Source: an uncultured Brevundimonas sp. (GTDB lineage Bacteria > Pseudomonadota > Alphaproteobacteria > Caulobacterales > Caulobacteraceae). From it: 8,025 nucleotides of DNA. Below are positions 1 to 6,025 of this stretch, piece by piece. The notes beneath the pieces are model-generated. The model ran no database searches. It was not told the origin of the DNA and saw only the letters and a program-made list of their open reading frames with translations. Location of the stretch: assembly GCA_946481405.1 (NCBI GenBank), contig CAMLNY010000035.1, positions 1-8,025 of the forward strand. Reading direction: 5' to 3'. A program made the translations under genes and the position numbers. The first letter of the stretch is position 1; each line of letters begins with the position of its first letter.

Positions 1-1
1 T

Positions 2-82
2 CTGCTGATGAACGCCCCGACTGAGGCGCAGGAGCGTCAGCTGAAGGACGTCCACATCCGCACGGCCCTGCCGCTCAAGTAG
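2..82 (+). CDS. 3' end of an unidentified gene (partial, 26 codons)
   Basis: A reading frame is open from the window edge to a TAG at 80-82. It encodes 26 residues that end in HIRTALPLK. I do not recognise the family from so short a tail. Support for its being real is positional: a strong intrinsic terminator begins 20 bp after the stop, as expected at the end of a rightward gene, and the next gene converges from the other strand. The residues are mixed and partly charged, with no membrane segment. The call could be wrong if the frame is open by chance, which is common in DNA this rich in GC. Confidence 0.55.
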   Translation: MLMNAPTEAQERQLKDVHIRTALPLK

Positions 83-101
83 GGGCATCGGCCCCATACG
101 G

Positions 102-129
102 AAAAGGCCCCCGGACCGGGGGCCTTTTT
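102..129. terminator. Bidirectional intrinsic terminator
   Basis: An 11-bp perfect stem (AAAAGGCCCCC at 102-112 with GGGGGCCTTTT at 118-128) closes a 5-nt loop and is followed by a T run ending at 129. The A run on the left side gives a T run on the opposite strand. It can therefore end both the rightward partial gene (stop at 82) and the leftward pentapeptide-repeat gene (stop at 140). It lies between two converging genes, which fits this double role. Confidence 0.92.
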
Positions 130-139
130 GTCGTCGCGA

Positions 140-1054
140 TCAGTGGCGTTCGGCGCTGGCGAAGTTGCGGCGCGGCGATGGCGCCGCCGGGGGCGCGGGC
201 GGAACCGGCGGGACCGGCGTGCGGATGACCATCGTCCGTGAGCCGCAACTGCGTACGCTGAGGCCACGCGGCAGGCTGGTCGAGGAGTCGCCACAGGCCT
301 CCGAGACCTGGCTCTGGTTCAGGCCGCGAGCGCCCGACAGGTCCGCGCCGCGAATGTCGGCGCGGCGCAGCGAGGCGCCCGAGAAGTTGGCCCGGTTGAA
401 CACCGCGCGCGCCAGACGGGCCCCGTCCAGCTCGGCGCCGGAGAAGTTGGCGTTCGAGAAGTCGCCGCTGGCCATATTGGCGGCGTTCAACTCGGCGTTG
501 GTGAAGTTGGCGTTCCGGGCGCTGACGTTGGCCAGGGTCGTGCCGAACATCTCGGCGCCCGACAGGTTGGTGTTGTTCAGGACCGCGGCGTTCATATTGG
601 CCCCGACCAGCTCGGCGCCCGACAGGTCGGCGCGGCTGAGGTCGGCGCGCGAGAAGACGGCGCCCTGGGCTTCCGTGCCGCTCAGGCGCACATCGGCGAA
701 GACGGCCGACGAGAAGTTGGAGCCCTGGATTTCGGCGCCCCGCATGTCGGCGCGGCTGAAATCGCTGGACGAGAAGTTGGAGCCGACCAGTTCCGCGCCA
801 CGCAGGTCGGCGCCGACCAGGGTGGCGCTGATGAAGCTGGCGCCGGTGAAGGTGGCGCCCGAGAGGTTCCGGCCCGACAGTTCGCAGCGGTTGCAGGAGC
901 CCCCCAGGGACACCATCCGGGTGATGTCGCGGTCCTGGATCGACAGGCTGACCTCGGCGGCGGCCGGGGCGGCGAGCGCGGCGAGGCCGGCGGCCAGCGC
1001 GAGCGCCGGCAGGGCGGCGGAGAGGCGACGGGAGAGAAGCAAGGTCTGTTTCAC
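140..1054 (-). CDS. Exported pentapeptide-repeat protein, 304 aa, nine-coil
   Basis: The N-terminus has a basic stretch, a long Ala/Leu core and an APAAA|E cleavage site near residue 33, so the protein should be exported, probably to the periplasm. Residues 59-243 are A(D/N)LSG-like pentapeptide repeats, expected to fold as a right-handed four-sided beta-helix. They form nine successive 20-residue units, one per helical coil. A CxxC pair (C54, C57) caps the N-terminal side. A tail motif (GLNQSQV, then ACGD, LPRGL and C270) follows the helix, and the last 30 residues are Pro-rich. The start is GTG at 1052-1054; the only nearby upstream ATG is followed at once by a stop. AGGGG lies just before the start, rather close. 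The gene is last in the leftward group, 62 bp after a paralogue, and runs into the shared terminator. Function is unknown. Cytoplasmic DNA-mimic pentapeptide proteins such as Qnr and MfpA lack signal peptides, so that role is unlikely here. Confidence 0.92.
   Translation of the reverse strand: MKQTLLLSRRLSAALPALALAAGLAALAAPAAAEVSLSIQDRDITRMVSLGGSCNRCELSGRNLSGATFTGASFISATLVGADLRGAELVGSNFSSSDFSRADMRGAEIQGSNFSSAVFADVRLSGTEAQGAVFSRADLSRADLSGAELVGANMNAAVLNNTNLSGAEMFGTTLANVSARNANFTNAELNAANMASGDFSNANFSGAELDGARLARAVFNRANFSGASLRRADIRGADLSGARGLNQSQVSEACGDSSTSLPRGLSVRSCGSRTMVIRTPVPPVPPAPPAAPSPRRNFASAERH
335..874 (-). repeat. Nine in-frame 60-bp coding repeats
   Basis: Residues 61-240 of the larger pentapeptide protein break into nine consecutive 20-residue rows without any gap. 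Most rows follow the pattern xA(N/D)(L/F)SGAEL, then GANF and ending near (A/D)FS. In the DNA this appears as motifs such as GAGAAGTTGG on the + strand returning at about 60-bp steps. The copies have diverged, so the array is old and under protein-level selection. It is not a mobile or CRISPR repeat. Confidence 0.75.
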
Positions 1055-1116
1055 GTCCCCTACATGACCCCGAAGGCCGGGAAACCCTACTTAAATCGTG
1101 GTAAGATTGAAGGTCT

Positions 1117-1602
1117 TCAGCAGGCCGGAATGCGAAGCCCGCCCGGCAGGGTCGTCGCGGCGTCGCCGCAGGCCTGATTCAGCTGTCTCTGGGACAGGCC
1201 CGTGGCGCGGGCCAGCTGGGCTCCCGAGAAGTTGGCGCCGGTCAGGGTCGCGCCCGAAAAGCTGGAGCCTTCCAGATAGGCGCCGACGAAGCTGGCGTTG
1301 GTCAGGTTGGCGCCGTTGAAGTTCGACGAGGAGAAGACGCCGCCATAGGCCTCCACGTCGCGCAGATCTGCGCTGGAGAAACGGGTGCGGTTCATGACCG
1401 ACAGGCTGAGATCGGCCTGACGCAGGCGCGAACCGGACAGGTTCAGGCCGCGCGCTTCCAGTCCCGAGAAGTCGCCCTGGAACAGGTTGCAGCCTGAACA
1501 GCTGGCGCCGGCGCGAACGCGGGCGATCTGACCGGCGTTCTGGGCCGAGGCCGGGGCGGCGAGGAGGGCGAGGGCGGTCGCCGCGAGGATCATGCGTTTC
1601 AA
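1117..1602 (-). CDS. Exported pentapeptide-repeat protein, 161 aa, five-coil paralogue
   Basis: This is a shorter relative of the next gene downstream. From a TTG start at 1600-1602 the N-terminus reads MKRMILAATALALLAAPASA, a classical signal peptide with cleavage before QNAG. A CxxC pair follows (C35, C38), then five 20-residue coils of pentapeptide repeats (about residues 37-136). The same tail motif as the neighbour closes the protein: GLSQRQL, ACGD, LPGGL and a terminal Cys (C145, C161). The start is uncertain. TTG is preferred because it gives a normal Lys-Arg n-region and has GGAG 10 nt upstream. ATG at 1591-1593 loses the basic residues. ATG at 1642-1644 adds 14 residues ahead of the signal and has no clear ribosome site. 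The shared architecture suggests tandem duplication followed by change in coil number. The function is unknown. Confidence 0.9.
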   Translation of the reverse strand: MKRMILAATALALLAAPASAQNAGQIARVRAGASCSGCNLFQGDFSGLEARGLNLSGSRLRQADLSLSVMNRTRFSSADLRDVEAYGGVFSSSNFNGANLTNASFVGAYLEGSSFSGATLTGANFSGAQLARATGLSQRQLNQACGDAATTLPGGLRIPAC

Positions 1603-1677
1603 GGCGGTCGTGCTCCAGCGAGCCGGCAAGGGACGGGCCGCCATAGTTACCGCACAGGTGTTTACGATCTGCTGAAC

Positions 1678-2085
1678 TCAGATGGGGCCGCCGGAGACCG
1701 CCTCCAGCATCGCCCGATACGCGCCCGACAGGGGCTCGGACCGCCCCTCCAGCGCCCGCACATAGGTGAGGGACACCTCGGTCAGCAGTTCGTCGCCGCG
1801 CCGGATGTCGACGCGCAGCTCGTAGCTGGACCGGCCGATGCGGGGGACGGAGACCTCGATGTCCAGAAGGTCGTCGAACCGGGCCGAGGCGCGGAAGCTG
1901 GCGCGGGCGTCCACGACATAGCTCTGGCCCATGTCGGGGTAGGTGTCCGTCATGACGCCAGCGGCGCGGAAGAACTCGGTGGCGGCCACGTCGGCGTAGA
2001 CGAAATAGTTCGGGTTGAAGACGACACCTTGGGCGTCCACCTCGCCCCAGCGCACGCGGATCCGGCAGGTGAAGGCCTTCGCCAC
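1678..2085 (-). CDS. Acyl-CoA thioesterase, 4HBT/hotdog family (YbgC-like), 135 aa
   Basis: This is a single-domain hotdog-fold protein of the usual family length. Residues 12-30 carry the 4HBT signature (RWGEVDAQGVVFNPNYFVY). D17 sits where the catalytic Asp of the 4-hydroxybenzoyl-CoA thioesterase type is found, just before the conserved G and the NxNY-like segment. Such enzymes hydrolyse acyl-CoA thioesters in the cytoplasm; the substrate cannot be read from sequence. The start is GTG at 2083-2085, which follows the TAG of the upstream gene with no base between them. No separate Shine-Dalgarno site is visible, so translation is probably coupled to the TSCPD-domain gene. No signal peptide is seen. 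Family assignment is firm, while physiological role and substrate are open. Confidence 0.9.
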   Translation of the reverse strand: MAKAFTCRIRVRWGEVDAQGVVFNPNYFVYADVAATEFFRAAGVMTDTYPDMGQSYVVDARASFRASARFDDLLDIEVSVPRIGRSSYELRVDIRRGDELLTEVSLTYVRALEGRSEPLSGAYRAMLEAVSGGPI

Positions 2086-2916
2086 CTAGCCGCCGTGCAT
2101 CTGGGGGGCGACGCCGCAGGTGTCGCAGATCCAGGCTCCGCCGCGCTGCTGCAGGGTGAAGTCGCCGCATGCCGGGCAGGTCTCGGCCTCGCGGAGGTCC
2201 GGGCCGACGACCGGCGCCTCGGCCTTCTTGCCGAAGGGCAGCACCACGAGATTGTCTGGCGTGTGCCCGCGCGCGAAGCCCTTTGAGATCAGGCTGGCGG
2301 CGGGGACCAGTTCGTCGGCCTTGCCCGAGCCCAGACCGTCGGCGTTCAGCGGCTCGGCGTCGGCGTTGGCCAGCTCGTGCCGGCCCAGATAGGACACGCC
2401 CAGCTCGCGGAAGATGTAGTCGAGGATGGAGGTCGCCGAGCCGATCGTATCGTTGCCAGTGACGCGCCCCGCCGGCTCGAACCGGGTCAGCAGGAAGGCG
2501 TCCACGAACTCATCCAGCGGCACGCCGTACTGAAGGCCGATCGAGATCGCGATGGCGAAGTTGTTCATCAGGCTGCGGAAGGCGGCGCCTTCCTTGTGCA
2601 TGTCGATGAAGATCTCGCCGAGCTCTCCGTCCTCGTATTCGCCGGTGTGGATATAGACCTTGTGGCCGCCGACGGCCGCCTTCTGGATGTAGCCCTTGCG
2701 GCGGTCTGGCAGTTTGCGGCGGGTGCGCACACGCTCGACGACGCGTTCGACGACCCGCTTGGTCGTGACCGGCCGCGGCTCGGGGGTGGGTTCGGGCGCG
2801 CGGCGGACCGGCTGTTCGACGTCCGGCAGGACCAACAGCGGCTGGGACGAGGTCTGGCGGCGCGACAGGCGCACGGCGCGACGGCCTTCCGAGGCGGCCT
2901 GGGTCAGGACGGCCAT
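2086..2916 (-). CDS. NrdJ-type C-terminal (TSCPD) domain protein with CxxC...CxxC tail, 276 aa
   Basis: Residues 66-180 match the C-terminal domain of B12-dependent (class II) ribonucleotide reductase almost residue for residue as I recall that family: [66 protein letters not shown], then [19 protein letters not shown]. The tail holds C247, C250, C264 and C267 (CPACG and CDTCG), corresponding to the NrdJ C-terminal cysteines, but a last pair found in many NrdJ proteins is absent. Residues 11-27 ([10 protein letters not shown], then SQPL) look like a worn form of the NrdJ YRDGSKLSQPL segment, so homology begins right at the N-terminus. A standalone protein of this kind is unusual; NrdJ is about 1,200 residues. 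ATG at 2914-2916 has no clear ribosome site, and the frame stays open upstream. This ORF may therefore be the 3' part of the preceding gene after a -1 frame change. Confidence 0.85.
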   Translation of the reverse strand: MAVLTQAASEGRRAVRLSRRQTSSQPLLVLPDVEQPVRRAPEPTPEPRPVTTKRVVERVVERVRTRRKLPDRRKGYIQKAAVGGHKVYIHTGEYEDGELGEIFIDMHKEGAAFRSLMNNFAIAISIGLQYGVPLDEFVDAFLLTRFEPAGRVTGNDTIGSATSILDYIFRELGVSYLGRHELANADAEPLNADGLGSGKADELVPAASLISKGFARGHTPDNLVVLPFGKKAEAPVVGPDLREAETCPACGDFTLQQRGGAWICDTCGVAPQMHGG

Positions 2917-4754
2917 GGCGGCGCCGATGCCGGCGCGGCTGGGCAGTTCGCCGCCGCATCGAGATCGAAGAGAACGGTCTTCAGCCGCGTCGGGGCGCCG
3001 GGCCAGCCGGACAGGGTGCGGCGACCGAAGACATATTCGCTCGCGGCCTCGATCTCCTCGGGAGAGGCCAGAAGCTCCAGCACGCCGCCCTCGGCGGCCG
3101 GGCCTTCGTCGATCCCGAGCACGTCGCGGATGAAGCCGGCTTCGAGCACGGGCGGGCTGAAGGCGTCCTCCAGCCGTTCGACCTGGGCGAGGGCCTCCTC
3201 GACGGCGGCCACTTCCGCGTCGGTGAAGCCTCGCGAAGCGAGGGCGACGTGATCGAGCGCGGGCGCGCCGACGAGGGTGCGGCGGCCGAGAAGCCAGCGC
3301 TCGGCCTCCTCCACGTCACCGCCCTGGGCCACGATCGCCGTGGCGAGGGTCGGATGCAGGCGGCGCACGATCTGGCCGTCGCCGGTCTGGAACAGATCCA
3401 GGGCGGCGAGGGGGGCGACGCCGAGGCGCAGGTCCCGCTCGGCGTCGGCGGCCAGGGTGGCGATGACCGAGTGACGGCGGCCGGATGCAACGGCGGCGGC
3501 GTGGGCCTGGGCCGTGCGCAGGGCGGCGGCCTGACCGAGCGGGCCGGTCAGCTCCTCCAGCCGCGCTTCGCGGATTTCCATCTCGACCAGCACGGTCTCG
3601 GCGGCGGTGGCCCAATCGGCGGCGGGGCGCAGGGTCTGGGCCAGTTCGCTGGAGGTCAGGGAGGCGGCGGCGGCCAGAAGGGCGGAGGCGGCGGTGAACT
3701 GGCTTTCGTTGAGTGCGCCGTCGCCGGCGACCAGCCAGTCCAGCCCGCCTTCCAGCGTCAGGGTGATGGGGCGTACCGCGTGGCGGCGGCGGGCCAGACG
3801 GCCGTCGGGGGCGAAGCCGCAGGCGACCTCGATCTCCAGCGCCGTGGTCCAGAGCCGGGCGAGGACGTCCAGTCCCGCGACCAGATCCGGCAGTCGGGCG
3901 ACGACGGGCAGGGCGATGGCGCAGCCTGGGGCGAGGCTGAGATCCGCGGCGGCTTCGGCGTCGCGAACGGAGAAGGCGACGACCACCTCGTCGGCCAGTC
4001 CGCCGTCGGCGGCGACCCGCAGGGGGGCGTCGCTCGCGGAATCGGGATCGGGCACGGCCAGGACGCGGGTCTGGCCGATCGGCTCGGGCTCCGGCGTGGA
4101 GAAGCGACGGCCCGCGATGGCGTCAAGGATGGCGGTGTCGTCGGCGCCGGCGCGGCGGGCGGCCAGTGCGGCGCGGGCCAGCGCCGGGTTGGCGGCCGGA
4201 TCGGAGCAGACCTCGGCCGGGCCGCTGCAGCGGCGGAGGGCGTTGGCGGTGACTCGGGCCGTACGCCGCCGGGCCGTCTCGCTCTCGAACCTGGCGCGGG
4301 CCCCGGCATCGGACAGGTCGAAGACGGTCGTGTTGCGGGTCGAGCCCGTCGGCTCCTCGGTCGTCGGCGGCGTCCGGGCGCCCTCGGTCAGAACGGACGC
4401 CGGAGCGGCCAGCCCCAGAAGCACGCTCGCCGTCAGTTCGCCCGCGAAGATCTCGGCGTCGCGGCCGGTTTTGAACACGCCTGTGGCGCGGCCCCATGCG
4501 GCCAGGCGGCCGGACCAGCGGTCCAGGGCGCCGTCGAGCACGGCCGGACCGACCGGACCGCTGCGGCCCGTCGCGCCCTCGACCCGGGGCCAGTCGTCGG
4601 GCGAGCGATCGTGCCAGTCCAGCCAGGCCTCGACGCGGGCGTCGCTCCACCCCACGGGGGCCGTCACCCGGATCACGCGGTCGACCCGCTCGATCTCACG
4701 CGCGTCGCAGACGACGGAGGCGGACAGGTCGGTCAGGAAGGGGGTGAAGCGCAT
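2904..4754 (-). CDS. Degenerate NrdJ-like protein, N-terminal part, probably catalytically inactive, 616 aa
   Basis: Several stretches align in order with class II ribonucleotide reductase as I recall it. [18 protein letters not shown] (25-42) resembles the N-terminal FxLxNVEVPxxWSQVA region. [20 protein letters not shown] with the following AAPAS (79-120) resembles the AGCWTYWGW...APNS region. C176, C183 and DPAANPALA resemble CVNCEG...[21 protein letters not shown] (298-310) resembles CRLWTVVLEISV. NAPGI...KGFTDEAI...FIRDQLGI and EIEAANIHV are matched around 496-575. The segment between about 120 and 150 is far shorter than in NrdJ and lacks the redox Cys and the GTGSNFS loop. The NPCSE finger-loop motif (catalytic Cys and Glu) and the PTGTIG motif are gone. 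The start is ATG at 4752-4754; a weak ribosome site leaves it open. The frame ends in a short low-similarity Ala/Pro tail that overlaps the next ORF by 13 bp. No nucleotide reduction is predicted. Confidence 0.8.
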   Translation of the reverse strand: MRFTPFLTDLSASVVCDAREIERVDRVIRVTAPVGWSDARVEAWLDWHDRSPDDWPRVEGATGRSGPVGPAVLDGALDRWSGRLAAWGRATGVFKTGRDAEIFAGELTASVLLGLAAPASVLTEGARTPPTTEEPTGSTRNTTVFDLSDAGARARFESETARRRTARVTANALRRCSGPAEVCSDPAANPALARAALAARRAGADDTAILDAIAGRRFSTPEPEPIGQTRVLAVPDPDSASDAPLRVAADGGLADEVVVAFSVRDAEAAADLSLAPGCAIALPVVARLPDLVAGLDVLARLWTTALEIEVACGFAPDGRLARRRHAVRPITLTLEGGLDWLVAGDGALNESQFTAASALLAAAASLTSSELAQTLRPAADWATAAETVLVEMEIREARLEELTGPLGQAAALRTAQAHAAAVASGRRHSVIATLAADAERDLRLGVAPLAALDLFQTGDGQIVRRLHPTLATAIVAQGGDVEEAERWLLGRRTLVGAPALDHVALASRGFTDAEVAAVEEALAQVERLEDAFSPPVLEAGFIRDVLGIDEGPAAEGGVLELLASPEEIEAASEYVFGRRTLSGWPGAPTRLKTVLFDLDAAANCPAAPASAPPWPS

Positions 4755-4961
4755 TCGCGGGCCCGGAAAGGTTCGTTCCGCCAGCCTAGGGCGCGCCGCG
4801 CGTCTATCGCAATAGATGTAGCGGGTGTTCCGAAGGTTACCCCCAAGATGTTGGTCGGAGGGATTTCGGCTGGACGCTGGACGCGGGCGGGGCCGGTTTC
4901 TATGATCGGGCGAGTGGATCGGGCCTCCCGCCGATCCGAATCTGTGGACTGGATACGCCTC
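4755..4961. other. Divergent intergenic region
   Basis: The 207 bp between the NrdJ-like gene and the NDUFA12-like gene must carry promoters for both directions. Leftwards, a Caulobacter-type -10 with a dyad is visible at 4803-4847. Rightwards, TTGGTCG at 4851-4857 could serve as a -35 with a poor -10 (GCTGGACG) 11 nt later. In-frame ATG (4902) and GTG (4914) codons occur upstream of the chosen NDUFA12 start, so part of this region could be coding. No RNA gene or repeat is seen. Confidence 0.5.
4803..4847 (-). promoter_or_regulatory. Putative promoter and overlapping dyad for the NrdJ-like operon
   Basis: Read leftwards, GCTACATC (4822-4815) fits the Caulobacter housekeeping -10 consensus GCTANAWC, which I know from the literature. 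TTGGGG (4846-4841) could be the -35, but the spacing is 3-4 nt longer than ideal. Just downstream of the -10 is a small dyad, TCTAT-CGCA-ATAGA (4803-4816), sitting where transcription would start, as an operator might. The ATG lies about 60 nt further on. The signal is short and not proven. Confidence 0.32.
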
Positions 4962-5354
4962 GTGCTCGGCAGAATCTTTGGTTGGACGTCCGGCGCGACG
5001 ATCGGCACCCTCTTCACCATCGCCAAGCGCGGTGAACTGGTCGGCACAGACGAACTGGGCAACCGCTATTATCAGTCGCGCGACAACGTCAGCTATGACG
5101 GGCGCAAGCGCCGCTGGGTCGTCTACGGCGGCTATGCCGATGCGTCCAAGGTCACGCCGGACTGGCACGGCTGGCTGCACTACACTTTCGACGAGCCGCC
5201 GACCGAGGCCCCGCTGCCGCGCCGCAAGTGGGAGTTGGAGCACCGCCCCAATATGACCGGCACGCCACTGGCCTGGCATCCGCAAGGGTCCTTGCTGGCA
5301 GAGGGCGTTCGTCCGGCCGCGACCGGCGACTATGAGGCCTGGAAGCCCGAATGA
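4962..5354 (+). CDS. NADH:ubiquinone oxidoreductase NDUFA12-family subunit, 130 aa
   Basis: This is a homologue of the mitochondrial complex I accessory subunit NDUFA12 (B17.2), found in alphaproteobacteria as a supernumerary subunit on the membrane-arm/peripheral-arm complex. Family landmarks occur in order: an N-terminal GATIGTLFT segment (11-19), VGTDELGNRYYQ (27-38), RWVVYGGYADASKVTPDWHG (51-70), then FDEPP, NMTG (97-100), PQGS and a terminal TGDYEAWKPE. GTG at 4962-4964 gives MLGRIFGW, the N-terminus expected for the family, with GGA 8 nt upstream. The in-frame ATG at 4902 would add 20 residues without family resemblance. The stop overlaps the next start (ATGA), so the two genes are probably cotranscribed and translationally coupled. 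The length is normal and the gene looks intact. It lies away from any nuo operon visible here, as usual for this gene. Confidence 0.93.
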   Translation: MLGRIFGWTSGATIGTLFTIAKRGELVGTDELGNRYYQSRDNVSYDGRKRRWVVYGGYADASKVTPDWHGWLHYTFDEPPTEAPLPRRKWELEHRPNMTGTPLAWHPQGSLLAEGVRPAATGDYEAWKPE

Positions 5355-6025
5355 ACCGCACCCGCATCCTGCTGATCGGCACGGCGGCCGTGGCCCTGGC
5401 CGTGTCCGGCGGCGTGGTCGCCGGCGGCTGGCAGAACGCGCCGGCCCAGGATGCGACCCCGGCGCCCGCCGATCCGATCGGCGACGCCCTGCGCTCCAGC
5501 CAGACCGAAGAGGCCGCGCCTGCCGGCGATCCCGCCCCGGCCGTGCCGATCGCCATCACCCCGCCCACGCCACCGGTCCAGATCGAGACCGCCCAGCTGG
5601 AAGAGGACGAGGCGGCCGCCGAAAAGGGCGACGAAGACAAGGATGACGATGACGGCGAGTCCGAGGAGGACAAGGCCAAGCGCCTCGCCCCCGAGACCCC
5701 TGCACCGCGCCAGCGTCGCCGCGTCGCCATCGTCGAGGCTATCGACAAGATCACCGCCGAGCGGATGCGCTTCGAGGTCGAGGTCGGCGGACGCCCGGTG
5801 CGCTTCAACCAGGCCCTGATTTTCACCGCCCGCGCCTGCGAGGTCTCGGCCGAGAACGAACTGGTCGACGACGCCATCGCCTATCTGGACATCACGCTCC
5901 AGCCCAAGGCCATCGGGGCGGCTCCGCGCCAGATCTTCCGCGGCTGGATGTACGCCTCCACCCCGGCGATCAGCGGGTTGCAGCACCCGATCTATGACGC
6001 CTGGGTCGTGGGCTGCAAGGCGTAG
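5351..6025 (+). CDS. Exported DUF2155 protein, 224 aa
   Basis: Residues 125-222 are a DUF2155 domain: VAIVEAIDKITAE (125-137), a central FTARAC (C163), then IFRGWMYASTPAISGLQHP (195-213) and a closing IYDAWVVGC (C222). The two cysteines could form a disulfide after export. The N-terminus (MNRTRI, then a hydrophobic run to about residue 26) is a signal peptide or membrane anchor. Between lie a Pro/Ala-rich linker (36-77) and a very acidic patch (83-109, with DEDKDDDD), followed by a basic RQRRR. The domain's function is unknown, although it commonly sits beside NDUFA12, aat and acc genes in alphaproteobacteria, as here. The start ATG overlaps the previous stop by 4 bp. The last 34 bp are shared with the convergent aat gene. 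Confidence 0.92.
   Translation: MNRTRILLIGTAAVALAVSGGVVAGGWQNAPAQDATPAPADPIGDALRSSQTEEAAPAGDPAPAVPIAITPPTPPVQIETAQLEEDEAAAEKGDEDKDDDDGESEEDKAKRLAPETPAPRQRRRVAIVEAIDKITAERMRFEVEVGGRPVRFNQALIFTARACEVSAENELVDDAIAYLDITLQPKAIGAAPRQIFRGWMYASTPAISGLQHPIYDAWVVGCKA

Noticed and set aside
335..874. CRISPR-like or minisatellite array
   Set aside because: The 60-bp units are contiguous, diverged and in frame, and encode pentapeptide coils; there are no conserved repeats separated by unique spacers.
165..1067. Long open frame (300 codons) on the + strand opposite the larger pentapeptide gene
   Set aside because: It is the complement of a repetitive GC-rich gene. Its translation has repeated Arg/Ala/Ser segments with no domain, whereas the opposite strand has a signal peptide and clear pentapeptide repeats.
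1603..1677. Separate promoter for the smaller pentapeptide gene
   Set aside because: A TAACTA near 1644 could pass as a -10, but no -35 stands at suitable spacing, so I do not call it.
1091..2170. 359-codon - strand frame overlapping the thioesterase and the smaller pentapeptide gene
   Set aside because: It is Arg/Pro/Gly-rich out-of-frame translation of two well-supported genes.
2904..2965. Programmed -1 frameshift signal in the NrdJ-like gene
   Set aside because: No X XXY YYZ slippery heptamer is visible in the overlap; the GCG triplet run is not a known slip site for -1 shifts.
3249..4961. Very long + strand open frame running into the NDUFA12-like gene
   Set aside because: Up to about 4754 it lies opposite the NrdJ-like gene and reads as Gly/Gln/Ala-rich low-complexity sequence. 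Only its last 130 codons match a family.
4755..5285. Upstream extension of the NrdJ-like frame by 177 codons
   Set aside because: It would run across the intergenic region and antisense to the NDUFA12-like gene, and the residues do not resemble the NrdJ N-terminus, which fits the ATG at 4754.
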